From Agromyces agglutinans (GTDB lineage Bacteria > Actinomycetota > Actinomycetes > Actinomycetales > Microbacteriaceae), in the NCBI RefSeq assembly GCF_009647605.1, contig NZ_WJIF01000008.1:58260-122259 (forward strand): a stretch of 64,000 bases of DNA. Direction: 5' to 3'. Shown here in pieces: positions 53,961 through 62,216 of this stretch; position 1 is the stretch's first letter; the number at the start of each line of letters is the position of its first letter. The notes below the pieces were generated by a model that ran no database searches, was not told where the DNA came from, and worked only from the letters and a program-made list of their open reading frames with translations. A program made the position numbers and the translations under genes.

Positions 53961-54635
53961 ATGAGTGCGGCACCCCGGCGTCCGTCCGACCCCTCGCGTC
54001 CCGCGGCTCCGAAGTCGAAGGCGAGCGCGGCCGCGGCGAAGCCGGCAGCGGGCGCCGAGTCGGCGAAGTCGACCCCGGCGAAGGCCGGCGCATCCGCGAA
54101 GTCGGCCGCCGCGAAGAAGCCCCCGAAGACCGCCGCATCCGCGAAGCCCGTCAAATCACCGAGGTCTTCGAAGCCCTCGAATCCCGCCGAGCACGACGCC
54201 CGAGCCGCCCGCGCGGGCTGGCTCAGCGGCATCCGGTTCTCGGGCTTCTCGCTCATCATGATCGGCGTGCTGGTGCTCGCGGTCGTGGTGCTGGCGCCCA
54301 CCATCGCCTCGTTCGCCGAGCAGCGGCGCCACATCGCGGAACTGCGGGCCGCGGTCTCCGCCCAGGAGGCCGGCCTGCAGGACCTCCGCGACCAGCGCGA
54401 ACGCTGGAACGACGACACGTACATCATCACGCAGGCGCGCGAGCGCCTCTCCTACGTGCTGCCCGGAGAGGTCAGCTACCTCGTGATCGACGACCGCACC
54501 GAGGCCGCCAAGGCGGAGAGCGGCGCAGCGGTGTCGGCCGAGGTCACCGAGACGAAGGGCGACTGGATGCGCACCCTGCTCACCTCCGTGATGACGGCGG
54601 GGCTCGCACCCGACGCCGCGGGAGCCGGCCGATGA
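53961..54635 (+). CDS. FtsB/DivIC-like septum formation initiator
   Basis: A 224-residue single-pass membrane protein: the cytoplasmic N-terminal 90 residues are Lys/Ala/Pro-rich repeats (KSKAS, KPAA, AKSTPAKAG, AKSAAAKK), the helix is near 100-120 (FSLIMIGVLVLAVVVLAP), and the extracellular coiled coil follows (AEQRRHIAELRAAVSAQEAGL) with ERLSYVLPGEVSYLVID. It belongs to the divisome FtsB-FtsL-FtsQ group. The N-terminal tail is much longer than in E. coli FtsB and resembles histone-like disordered tails. The TGA overlaps the next ATG (ATGA). Confidence 0.87.
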   Translation: MSAAPRRPSDPSRPAAPKSKASAAAAKPAAGAESAKSTPAKAGASAKSAAAKKPPKTAASAKPVKSPRSSKPSNPAEHDARAARAGWLSGIRFSGFSLIMIGVLVLAVVVLAPTIASFAEQRRHIAELRAAVSAQEAGLQDLRDQRERWNDDTYIITQARERLSYVLPGEVSYLVIDDRTEAAKAESGAAVSAEVTETKGDWMRTLLTSVMTAGLAPDAAGAGR

Positions 54636-55162
54636 CGCGCCCGCCGTTCGAGCCCGTGACCGAGCGCGACATCCGCATCGTGTCGGCGCAGCTGGGCCGC
54701 CCGGCGCGCGATGTCGTCGGCATCGCCGCGCGCTGCGCGTGCGGTGCGCCGACCGTGGTCTCGACGAAGCCGCGGCTGTCCGACGGCACGCCGTTCCCCA
54801 CGTTCTACTACCTGAGCCACCCCGTCGCCACCGCGGCGATGAGCTACCTCGAAGCCGCGCAGGTCATGGTCGAGTGCACCGAGCTGCTCGCCGCCGATGC
54901 CGAGGTCGCCGATGCCTACCGGCGCGCGCACGCCGACTACCTCGCCGATCGCGAGCAATTCGGCCATGTCGACGAGATCGCGGGCGTCTCGGCGGGCGGC
55001 ATGCCGACGCGCGTGAAGTGCCTGCACGCTCTCGCGGCTCACGCGCTGGCCGCGGGTCCGGGCGAGAATCCCATCGGCGACCTCGCGCTCGAGCGATCGA
55101 GCTGGAGCCCCGACGTGTGCCAGTGCCCCGACTACGGCGTCGACGAGGAGCCGACCGCGTGA
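54632..55162 (+). CDS. DUF501 domain protein
   Basis: A 176-residue protein matching DUF501: IVSAQLGRPARDVVGIAARCACGAPTVVSTKPRL at the N-terminus with a CxC pair, TFYYLSHPVATAAMSYLEAAQVM, and TRVKCLHALAAHALA with a terminal CQC. The conserved Cys and His residues suggest a metal site. The function is unknown. It overlaps both neighbours by 4 bp, so FtsB-like, DUF501 and the peptidase form one translational unit. In many actinobacteria ppx follows directly; here the peptidase and ndh intervene. Confidence 0.9.
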   Translation: MTRPPFEPVTERDIRIVSAQLGRPARDVVGIAARCACGAPTVVSTKPRLSDGTPFPTFYYLSHPVATAAMSYLEAAQVMVECTELLAADAEVADAYRRAHADYLADREQFGHVDEIAGVSAGGMPTRVKCLHALAAHALAAGPGENPIGDLALERSSWSPDVCQCPDYGVDEEPTA

Positions 55163-56418
55163 GGCGGAGTGCCGCGCGCGTGGTCGCGACCGTCGCCGCG
55201 ACGGTCGCGCTGCTCGCGCTCGGCACGGCGCCCGCGCACGCCGACCTCGTCCGCGACCGCCAGTACTGGCTCACCGAGTACGGCTTCACCACCGCGTGGA
55301 ACACGAGCCGCGGCTCGGGCGTCAAGGTCGCGGTGATCGACACCGGCGTGAACGGCAACGTCGCCGAACTGCGCGGGGTCGTCGTCGGCGGCACGGATGC
55401 CTCGGGCATCGGCACGCCCGACGGCCAGACGCCGGTCGGGGTCGACGACCAGCACGGCACCATGGTCGCTTCATTGCTCGCGGGCCGCGGCAGCGCCCCC
55501 GGCGACGGCGTGCTGGGGGTGGCGCCCGAGGCATCCCTGCTCTCCGCGTCGGTCGCGTTCGGAACCGACACGGGCGCCGCGATCTCGAACGACGACCAGA
55601 TCGCGCAGGCGATCACGTGGGCCGTCGACAACGGCGCCGACGTCATCAACATGTCGCTCACGCGCAACACCCGCGACTGGCCCGAGAGCTGGGACGCGGC
55701 GTTCATGCACGCGTTCGAGAACGACGTGGTGGTCGTCGCGGCCGCCGGCAACCGGGGGAGCGGCACGACCGAGGTCGGGGCCCCCGCGACGATCCCGGGC
55801 GTGCTCACCGTCGCCGGCGTCGACCGCGAGGAGAACGCGAGCTTCGACGCCAGCTCCCAGGGCATCACGATCTCGGTCGCGGCCCCGAGCGAGGAACTCG
55901 TGAGCGTCAAGCCCGACGGCAGCTACGCCATCTGGAGCGGCACGAGCGGGGCGGCGCCCATCGTCTCGGGGCTCGTCGCCCTCGTGCGGGCCGAGTATCC
56001 CGACCTCGACGCCGGCAACGTCATCAACCGCATCACCCAGACCGCGAAGCCGAAGGGCGACACGGTGCCGAGCCCGCTCTACGGGTACGGCCTGATCGAC
56101 CCGGTCGCGGCGCTCACGGCCGACGTGCCGCTCGTCGACGACAACCCGGCCGCCCAACTCTCGGAGTGGATCCGCGTGCACCGCCGCGCCGAGGGCGAGG
56201 CCCCCGAGACTCCCGCGACGCAGGAGCCGATCGTGCCGATCGCCGATCCGCTGCCGCCGCGGTCCGACAGCGCGATGACGCTCTTCCCGACGCCGTGGAC
56301 GCTGGCCTACATCACCGTGCCGCTCTCGCTCGTCGCCGGGTTTGGTATCCTAGGAGCGCTGTTGGGCATCGGCGCCACTCGGCATACCAGGCGGACTGCG
56401 CGTACTCGCGCGGAGTGA
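55159..56418 (+). CDS. Mycosin-like membrane-anchored subtilisin protease
   Basis: A 419-residue S8 peptidase with a signal peptide (residues 1-28, ending AHA), the triad Asp61 in VAVIDTGVN, His99 in DQHGTMVASLLAG and Ser263 in SGTSGAAPIVSG, a Pro/Glu-rich linker, and one C-terminal membrane helix (about 380-405) with an Arg-rich tail. This layout is that of mycosins (MycP), which serve type VII secretion, but no ESX genes are in the window. It begins with GTG overlapping the DUF501 stop. Its place in an eno-divIC-DUF501 unit hints at a cell-wall or division role, which is inference. Confidence 0.9.
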   Translation: MRRSAARVVATVAATVALLALGTAPAHADLVRDRQYWLTEYGFTTAWNTSRGSGVKVAVIDTGVNGNVAELRGVVVGGTDASGIGTPDGQTPVGVDDQHGTMVASLLAGRGSAPGDGVLGVAPEASLLSASVAFGTDTGAAISNDDQIAQAITWAVDNGADVINMSLTRNTRDWPESWDAAFMHAFENDVVVVAAAGNRGSGTTEVGAPATIPGVLTVAGVDREENASFDASSQGITISVAAPSEELVSVKPDGSYAIWSGTSGAAPIVSGLVALVRAEYPDLDAGNVINRITQTAKPKGDTVPSPLYGYGLIDPVAALTADVPLVDDNPAAQLSEWIRVHRRAEGEAPETPATQEPIVPIADPLPPRSDSAMTLFPTPWTLAYITVPLSLVAGFGILGALLGIGATRHTRRTARTRAE

Positions 56419-56451
56419 TCGCGTTTCTGAGATTCAAGGAGTCCATTCACC

Positions 56452-57894
56452 GTGCCCAAGATTCTGATCGTCGGTGGCGGCTATGCGGGGTTCTACACGG
56501 CGTGGAAGCTCGAGAAGTGGCTGCGCCCCGGTGAGGCCGAGGTCACGGTCGTGGATCCGCTGCCCTACATGACCTACCAGCCGTTCCTGCCCGAGGTCGC
56601 GGCCGGCTCGATCGAGCCCCGTCACGCGGTCACCTCGCAGCGTCGGCACCTGACGAAGACGAACGTCATCACGGCGAAGGTCACCCGCATCGACCACGCG
56701 TCGAAGACCGCCACGATCACGCCCGAGGTGGGCGAGCCGTGGGAGTTCGACTACGACGTGGTCGTGGTGACCGGCGGCGCCGTCTCGCGCACGTTCCCGA
56801 TCCCGGGCATCGCCGACAACGCGATCGGCCTCAAGACCATCGAAGAGGCCGTCGCCATCCGCGACCGCGTGCTCTCGAACTTCGACAAGGCCGCCTCGCT
56901 GCCCCCCGGGCCCGAGCGCGACCGCCTGCTCACGTTCGTCGTCGTCGGCGGCGGATTCGCGGGCATCGAGGTGTTCGCCGAGCTGCGTTCGTTCGCGAGC
57001 GCGCTGCTGAAGTACTACCCGCAGATCACGTTCGACGAGACGCACTTCCACCTCATCGAGGCGATGGGCCGCATCATGCCCGAGGTCTCGCTGCCGACGA
57101 GCCACTGGGTGATCAAGCACCTCGCCCAGCGCGGCGCCGAGATCCACCTCGACACGCAGCTCACGAGCGCCCTCGACGGCCGCATCGAGCTGTCGACCGG
57201 CGAGAGCTTCGAGTCCGACCTGATCGTGTGGACGGCGGGCGTCATGGCCAACCCGGGCATCGTGCGCACGAGCGACCTCCCCGTCGAGGAGCGCGGCCGC
57301 ATCAAGGCGCGCGCCGACCTGCGCGTGGGCGACGACGACGACTTCGTGCCCGACGCCTGGGCCGCGGGCGACATCGCGGCGGTGCCCGACCTGTCGGGCG
57401 GCGGCGTCGGCGGCTACTGCGTGCCGAACGCCCAGCACGCCGTGCGCCAGGGCAAGCTGCTCGCGAAGAACATCGTCGCCGTGCTGCGCGGCGAGGAGCC
57501 CAAGGAGTACTTCCACAAGAACCTCGGCGCCGTCGCCGGCCTCGGCCTCGGCTCGGGCGTGTTCCAGTCGGGCAAGATCGCGATCAAGGGCCTCATCGCC
57601 TGGTTCGCGCACCGCGGCTACCACGGGCTCGCCATGCCGAGCTGGGAGCGCAAGTTCCGCGTGTTCTGGGGCTGGTGGAACAATTTCTGGCTCGGCCGCG
57701 ACATCGTCTCGCTGTCGGCCCTCCAGGCACCGCGCGCCCAGTTCGAGGCGTTCGCCGCCCGCCCGAAGCCGCCGGCAGCGGAGGCCCCGGCTCCGGCCGC
57801 CCCGGTTGCGCAGAAGGCCGACGCGAAGGCTGCGAAGCCCGTCACCGCGAAGCCGGCCGAGGGCGCGAAGGCCGAGGCCGTCGGCGCGAAGTAG
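56452..57894 (+). CDS. ndh: Type II NADH dehydrogenase (NDH-2)
   Basis: A 480-residue flavoprotein with two Rossmann motifs: ILIVGGGYAGFYTAWKLEKW for FAD (residues 4-23) and VVVGGGFAGIEVFAELRSF for NADH (about residues 164-182). The DAWAAGDIAAVPDL motif and a C-terminal amphipathic region (FRVFWGWWNNFWLGRD) fit membrane-associated NDH-2. It passes electrons from NADH to menaquinone without pumping protons. It starts with GTG after AAGGAG. The last 40 residues are Ala/Lys/Pro-rich. A large hairpin follows the stop. Confidence 0.93.
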   Translation: MPKILIVGGGYAGFYTAWKLEKWLRPGEAEVTVVDPLPYMTYQPFLPEVAAGSIEPRHAVTSQRRHLTKTNVITAKVTRIDHASKTATITPEVGEPWEFDYDVVVVTGGAVSRTFPIPGIADNAIGLKTIEEAVAIRDRVLSNFDKAASLPPGPERDRLLTFVVVGGGFAGIEVFAELRSFASALLKYYPQITFDETHFHLIEAMGRIMPEVSLPTSHWVIKHLAQRGAEIHLDTQLTSALDGRIELSTGESFESDLIVWTAGVMANPGIVRTSDLPVEERGRIKARADLRVGDDDDFVPDAWAAGDIAAVPDLSGGGVGGYCVPNAQHAVRQGKLLAKNIVAVLRGEEPKEYFHKNLGAVAGLGLGSGVFQSGKIAIKGLIAWFAHRGYHGLAMPSWERKFRVFWGWWNNFWLGRDIVSLSALQAPRAQFEAFAARPKPPAAEAPAPAAPVAQKADAKAAKPVTAKPAEGAKAEAVGAK

Positions 57895-57911
57895 CGGCCG
57901 CTCAGTAGTCT

Positions 57912-57949
57912 GGAACGCGGTGGTGCCCCTCGGGGCGCCGCCGCGTTCC
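57912..57949 (+). terminator. Long hairpin after ndh
   Basis: GGAACGCGG (57912-57920) pairs with CCGCGTTCC (57941-57949); the interior GGTGCCCC and GGGGCGCC extend it to about 17 bp with two G-T pairs and a CTCG loop. There is no T-run. It separates ndh from the following tRNA. Confidence 0.75.
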
Positions 57950-57994
57950 GCGTCTGCGGCGCTTCGAACCTTCGGAGGCGGGCGGGCGCTGACG

Positions 57995-58067
57995 GCTCCC
58001 GTAGCCCAACGGCAGAGGCAGGCGACTTAAACTCGCTTCAGTCTGGGTTCGAATCCCAGCGGGAGCA
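57995..58067 (+). tRNA. tRNA with UAA anticodon (nominally Leu), class-I structure
   Basis: A complete 73-nt cloverleaf: acceptor GCTCCCG/CGGGAGC with discriminator A; D arm GCC/GGC; anticodon stem GGCGA/TCGCT with loop CTTAAAC (anticodon TAA, reading UUA); variable loop only TCAGT; T arm CTGGG-TTCGAAT-CCCAG. The anticodon predicts leucine. Bacterial tRNA-Leu normally has a long (class II) variable arm, which this lacks. CCA is not encoded. A GCACCGTACGGTGC palindrome (58065-58078) overlaps the 3' end. Confidence 0.88.
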
Positions 58068-58078
58068 CCGTACGGTGC
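58065..58078. repeat. 14-bp palindrome at the tRNA 3' end
   Basis: GCACCGTACGGTGC is a perfect palindrome covering the last three bases of the tRNA and the next 11. It may act as a processing or termination signal between the tRNA and the convergent ppx gene. Confidence 0.5.
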
Positions 58079-58097
58079 GTCGCCGGCGTCGCTCGCC

Positions 58098-59024
58098 TCA
58101 GCCGAGGCGGTCGAGCCGGCGCAGGATCAGCCCCTCGCGCAAGGCCCAAGGCGAGACCTCGAGCTCGGAGACCTTGAACGCTCGCATCGCCTCGCTGAGC
58201 ACGACCGCGCCGGCCACGATCTGGAACGTGCGGTCTGGCGTGATACCGGGCAGGGCGGGTCGCGCGTCGGCGGGGATCCGCGCGAGGCGCGGGGTCCAGT
58301 CGTCGAGTCCCTTGAGCGGCAGCACCGCGCGTTCGGATGCCCCGGGCCCCGCGCTCGTGGTCCCGGCGAGCCGCGCGAGCGAGCGGATCGTCTTCGAGGA
58401 GCCGACGATGTGGTCGGCGCGCGGTTTCAGCGGGAAGCTGCGGACGACGTCGGCCAGCACCTCGCGGGCGTGTGCGCGGAGCCGGTCGACCTGCTCGGGC
58501 GTGGGCGGGTCGTCGGGGAGGAACTCGATCGTCGATCGTCCGGCGCCGAGCGGCACCGACAGGGCGATCTCGGGGTCCTCGTCGAGCCCTTGGGCGATCT
58601 CGAGCGAACCGCCGCCGATGTCGAAGAGCAGGATGCGATCGGCCGACCAGCCGTACCACCGCCGCACGGCCAGGAACGTGAGCCGGGCCTCGTCGTCGCC
58701 CGAGAGCACCCGGAGTTCGACACCGGTCTCGCGGGTGATGCGGGCGAGCACCTCCTCGCCGTTCGCCGCCTCGCGGATGGCCGAGGTCGCGAAGGGCAGC
58801 AGCTCGTCGATGCCGTCGGCGCGCGCCGCGGCGACGGCCGTGCCGATGGCCTCCACGATGCCGCGCACGCCGACGTCGCTGATCGAGCCGTCGGGCTCGA
58901 GGTAGCGCATCAGCCGCAGCACCGACTTGTGCGAGGCGGCGGGGATCGGACGACCGCCCGGATGCGCGTCGACGACGAGCAGGTGGACGGTGTTCGAGCC
59001 GACGTCGAGGACTCCCAGGCGCAT
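58098..59024 (-). CDS. ppx: Exopolyphosphatase / Ppx-GppA phosphatase
   Basis: A 308-residue ASKHA-fold phosphatase. The phosphate-1 motif is LDVGSNTVHLLVVDAH at the N-terminus and the phosphate-2 motif LLFDIGGGSLEIAQG near residue 135, followed by STIEFLPDDPPT. Such enzymes release phosphate from polyphosphate or hydrolyse pppGpp. Length and lack of the C-terminal HD domain match the short actinobacterial type. TACCCT lies 6 nt before the ATG. It is convergent with the UAA tRNA and divergent from the TetR gene. Confidence 0.93.
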   Translation of the reverse strand: MRLGVLDVGSNTVHLLVVDAHPGGRPIPAASHKSVLRLMRYLEPDGSISDVGVRGIVEAIGTAVAAARADGIDELLPFATSAIREAANGEEVLARITRETGVELRVLSGDDEARLTFLAVRRWYGWSADRILLFDIGGGSLEIAQGLDEDPEIALSVPLGAGRSTIEFLPDDPPTPEQVDRLRAHAREVLADVVRSFPLKPRADHIVGSSKTIRSLARLAGTTSAGPGASERAVLPLKGLDDWTPRLARIPADARPALPGITPDRTFQIVAGAVVLSEAMRAFKVSELEVSPWALREGLILRRLDRLG

Positions 59025-59049
59025 GATGCGAGGGTATCCGCGATTCGGG

Positions 59050-59079
59050 CATACTGGTGCGACTGGGACGATCGTCCCA
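59050..59079 (+). promoter_or_regulatory. TetR operon promoter with 16-bp palindromic operator
   Basis: A -10-like CATACT lies at 59050-59055, and the perfect palindrome TGGGACGATCGTCCCA lies at 59064-59079, covering the expected transcription start. The TetR gene starts 32 nt downstream. Position and symmetry fit an autoregulatory TetR operator. Confidence 0.72.
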
Positions 59080-59110
59080 CTTTGACGACGGCGAGGTCGG
59101 AAGGAGCGAG

Positions 59111-59707
59111 ATGGCCCGCATCCCCGCGCCCGAGCGCCGCGAAGCGCTCATCGACGCCGCCCTGCGCGTCGTCGCGCGCGACGGCATCTCGCATGCGACC
59201 ACCCGGGCGATCGTCGCCGAGGCCGGCATGAGCCTCGCCAGCTTCCACTACGCCTTCGCCTCGCGCGACGAGCTGATCGACGAACTCATCCGCACCGTCG
59301 TCGAGCGCGCCGAGAACGAGGTCGTCCCGTCGCTCGACCCGCACCTCTCGGTGCGCGAGCGCATCGAGGCCGGACTGCTCCGCTACTTCGGGCACCTGAA
59401 GGCGCGTCCGTCGCACGAGCAGGCGATGCTCGAGCTCACCTGGTACGCGCTTCGCGCCCCCGAGCGGCATCCCCTCGCCGTCTCGCAGTACGCGCGCTAC
59501 CGGGAGTTCGCGATGGCGGCGCTGCAGCGCGCGACGACCGACTCCGGTATCACGTGGACCCTGCCGCTCGACCAGGTCGCGCAGGTGCTCGTGGCCCTCA
59601 CCGACGGGCTCACGACCACCTGGCTGGTCGACCGCGACGACGAGGCGGCGCTGCGCTACATCGGCATCGCCGCCGACACCCTCTCCAGATTGGCGGACGC
59701 CCGATGA
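59111..59707 (+). CDS. TetR family transcriptional regulator
   Basis: A 198-residue regulator with the N-terminal TetR HTH (RREALIDAALRVVARDGISHATTRAIVAEAGMSLASFHYAFASRDELI in several steps, residues 8-55) and a C-terminal ligand-binding helical domain. The ATG at 59111 is preceded by GGAAGGAG. It overlaps the MFS start by 4 bp, so it is made with the genes it most likely controls. The palindrome upstream is the probable operator. The ligand is unknown but presumably the substrate or product of this operon. Confidence 0.92.
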   Translation: MARIPAPERREALIDAALRVVARDGISHATTRAIVAEAGMSLASFHYAFASRDELIDELIRTVVERAENEVVPSLDPHLSVRERIEAGLLRYFGHLKARPSHEQAMLELTWYALRAPERHPLAVSQYARYREFAMAALQRATTDSGITWTLPLDQVAQVLVALTDGLTTTWLVDRDDEAALRYIGIAADTLSRLADAR

Positions 59708-60978
59708 CCCACCTCGATGCCGCGACCGCCCCGGCGGCCGGGGGCGCGTTCGCCGAGCCGACGCGCCGCGTCGGCGCCGGCTGGATCGCGAGCTTCGCCA
59801 CCGCGTGGCTGGGCATCTGGATGGCGCAGCTCGCCCCCGTGCAGCTGCTGCTGCCCGCACAGATCGACCGGGTGCTCCAACCCGAGCACTGGACCGACAG
59901 CGTGCTCGCCTTCGGCATCGTCTCGGGCATCGCCGCGCTCTTCACGATCGTCGCGTACCCCGTGACGGGCGCCCTCTCGGACCGCACCGCCTCGCGCTTC
60001 GGCCGGCGCCGGCCCTGGATCGCGATCGGCGCGGTCGTCTTCGCCATCGCGCTCGTCGTGCTCGGGTTCCAGACGGGCATCGTCGCGATCGGCGCGGCAT
60101 GGGTCGTGGCATCCATCGGATTCTGCATCGTGACCGCCGCGCTCACCGCGACGATCTCCGACCGGGTGCCGGTCGACCAGCGCGGCTTCGTCTCGGCGTG
60201 GATGTCGGCGCCGCAGTCGGTGGGCATCATCCTCGGGCTCGTCATCGTGACGATGCTCGTGACCGGCACCGAGGCCGGCTACGCCGTGCTCGCGCTGCTG
60301 CTCGTGATGCTGGTGCTGCCGTTCCTGCGCCTGCCAGACCAGGTGCTGGGCACGCGCGAACGCGAACGGGTCACGGCCCGGGGCATCCTCGCCACGCTCT
60401 GGATCAGCCCGCGGCGCCACCCCGACTTCGCCTGGACGCTCACGAGTCGCGTGCTCGTCTCGATCGGCAACGCGCTCGGCACCAGCCTGCTGCTGTACTT
60501 CCTCATGTTCGGGCTGAACGACCGCAACGCCGAAGACGACCTGCTCGTGCTGACGCTCATCTACATGGTGTTCGTGATCATCGCGTCGCTCGTGTTCGGG
60601 CGGCTCTCCGACCGGCTCGCGCGCCGGAAGTCGTTCGTGTTCGCGGCCTCGCTGCTGCAGGCCGTCGCGGCGCTGCTGCTCGCGTTCGTGCCCGACCTCA
60701 CGGCGGCGATGATCGCCGCCGGCATCCTCGGCCTCGGCTACGGCTGTTTCCTCTCGGTCGACCAGGCGCTCGCGACGCAGGTGCTGCCGGACCCCGCCGC
60801 CCGCGGCAAGGACCTCGGCATCATGAACATCGCCACCGCCGTGCCGCAGGCGCTCGGCCCGCTGATCGGCGCGATCGCGGTGGTCGCGACCGGATCGTTC
60901 ATGCTCGTCTTCCTGCTGAGCGCCGCGTGTGCGGTCGGCGGATCGATCGCGGTGTCGCGAGTGAGGAGCGTCCGATGA
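59704..60978 (+). CDS. MFS transporter
   Basis: A 424-residue permease with 12 predicted helices. The loop 2-3 signature is GALSDRTASRFGRRRPWIAIGA and the loop 8-9 equivalent is GRLSDRLARRKSFVFA, both standard for the major facilitator family. The SDRTASRFGRRRPWI pattern is frequent in sugar/GPH-like and SLC45-like members, so a carbohydrate or polar substrate is plausible. It is coupled by ATGA overlaps to the TetR regulator and to the following PLP enzyme. The direction of transport cannot be told from sequence. Confidence 0.88.
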   Translation: MTHLDAATAPAAGGAFAEPTRRVGAGWIASFATAWLGIWMAQLAPVQLLLPAQIDRVLQPEHWTDSVLAFGIVSGIAALFTIVAYPVTGALSDRTASRFGRRRPWIAIGAVVFAIALVVLGFQTGIVAIGAAWVVASIGFCIVTAALTATISDRVPVDQRGFVSAWMSAPQSVGIILGLVIVTMLVTGTEAGYAVLALLLVMLVLPFLRLPDQVLGTRERERVTARGILATLWISPRRHPDFAWTLTSRVLVSIGNALGTSLLLYFLMFGLNDRNAEDDLLVLTLIYMVFVIIASLVFGRLSDRLARRKSFVFAASLLQAVAALLLAFVPDLTAAMIAAGILGLGYGCFLSVDQALATQVLPDPAARGKDLGIMNIATAVPQALGPLIGAIAVVATGSFMLVFLLSAACAVGGSIAVSRVRSVR

Positions 60979-62216
60979 GCCTCGACCTGGCGCAGGCCCC
61001 CGGTGCGGATGCCGCGCCCTGGACCCGACCGGACGTCTACTGGCCGGAGCTCACCGCCGCCACCCGCGATCTCGACGCACCCGTCGGGGTGCTGCACCTC
61101 GGCGCCCTGCGCCACAACGCGGCCGACATGGCGCGCCGCGCCGGCGGCACGCCCATCCGCATCGCGTCGAAGTCGATCCGCGTGCGGGGCGTGATCGAGG
61201 CGCTGCTGCGCCGGCCCGCGTACCACGGCGTGCTCGCGTACACGCTCGCCGAGGCGATCTGGCTCGCCGACACCGTCGACGACCTCGTCGTGGGCTACCC
61301 GACCGCGGAACGCGCGGGCATCCGGCGGCTGGCGAGCGACCCGGCACTCGCCTCGCGCATCGCGATCATGGTCGACTCGCCGGCGCAGCTCGACCTCGTC
61401 GACGCGGTGCTTCCGCCGGGGCGTCGCGAGGAGATCCGCGTGTGCCTGGAGCTCGACGCGTCGTGGAAGGCGCCGGTGCTCGGTCACCTCGGCGTGCGCC
61501 GGTCGCCCGTGCACGCGCCGGAGGATGCCGCGGCCCTCGCGGCGTACATCGCCGACCGGCCGGGCTTCCGGTTGGTGGGCGTGATGGCATACGAGGCGCA
61601 GATCGCCGGAGTCGGCAACCGCCCCGTCGGCCGGCCGCTCGAGGGTGCGATGAACCGGTGGATGCAGTCGCAGTCCCGACCCGAGCTCACCGAGCGGCGG
61701 GCGCGCACCGTGGCCGCGATCCGCGAGCACGCCGACCTCGAGTTCGTGAACGGCGGAGGCACGGGCTCGCTCGAGTCGACGGCCGCCGATCCGTCGGTGA
61801 CCGAGATCGGCGCCGGTTCGGGCATCTTCGGCGGGCACTTCTTCGACGGGTACGCGCACTTCACGCCCGCGCCGGCGGCTGCCTTCGGCCTCGACGTCGT
61901 ACGCCGGCCGAGCAGCCGGCACGCGACGGTCCTCGGCGGCGGATGGATCGCCTCCGGGCCGCCCGGAGACGACCGGATGCCGCGGCCGGTGTGGCCCGAT
62001 GGGCTCGTGTACCTCCCGCGCGAGGGCGCCGGCGAGGTGCAGAGCCCGCTCGCGGGCCCAGGGTCCGACGCCCTGCGGGTCGGCGACCGGGTCTGGTTCC
62101 GGCACACCAAGTCGGGCGAGCTCGCCGAGCACCTCGACGCCTTCCGGCTGGTCGACGCCGGCACCGTCGTCGACGAGATCCCCACCTACCGCGGCCAGGG
62201 GAGGGCGTTCCTGTGA
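60975..62216 (+). CDS. Fold-type III PLP amino acid deaminase/aldolase
   Basis: A 413-residue protein of the alanine racemase N-terminal/D-threonine aldolase fold. The PLP lysine is expected in IRIASKSIRVRGVIEALL (about residue 64), followed by YTLAEAIWLA and, at the phosphate-binding end, EFVNGGGTGSLEST and EIGAGSGIFGGHFFDGY. The C-terminal beta domain (VGDRVWFRHTKSGELAEHLD) holds the His and acidic residues that bind metal in D-threonine aldolase and D-serine dehydratase. It probably acts on a beta-hydroxy D-amino acid. It is coupled on both sides (ATGA and GTGA). Confidence 0.86.
   Translation: MSLDLAQAPGADAAPWTRPDVYWPELTAATRDLDAPVGVLHLGALRHNAADMARRAGGTPIRIASKSIRVRGVIEALLRRPAYHGVLAYTLAEAIWLADTVDDLVVGYPTAERAGIRRLASDPALASRIAIMVDSPAQLDLVDAVLPPGRREEIRVCLELDASWKAPVLGHLGVRRSPVHAPEDAAALAAYIADRPGFRLVGVMAYEAQIAGVGNRPVGRPLEGAMNRWMQSQSRPELTERRARTVAAIREHADLEFVNGGGTGSLESTAADPSVTEIGAGSGIFGGHFFDGYAHFTPAPAAAFGLDVVRRPSSRHATVLGGGWIASGPPGDDRMPRPVWPDGLVYLPREGAGEVQSPLAGPGSDALRVGDRVWFRHTKSGELAEHLDAFRLVDAGTVVDEIPTYRGQGRAFL

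Noticed and set aside
55159-56418. Type VII (ESX) secretion locus suggested by the mycosin-like protease
   Set aside because: No EccB, EccC, EccD or WXG100 genes are nearby; the neighbours are enolase, division and respiratory genes.
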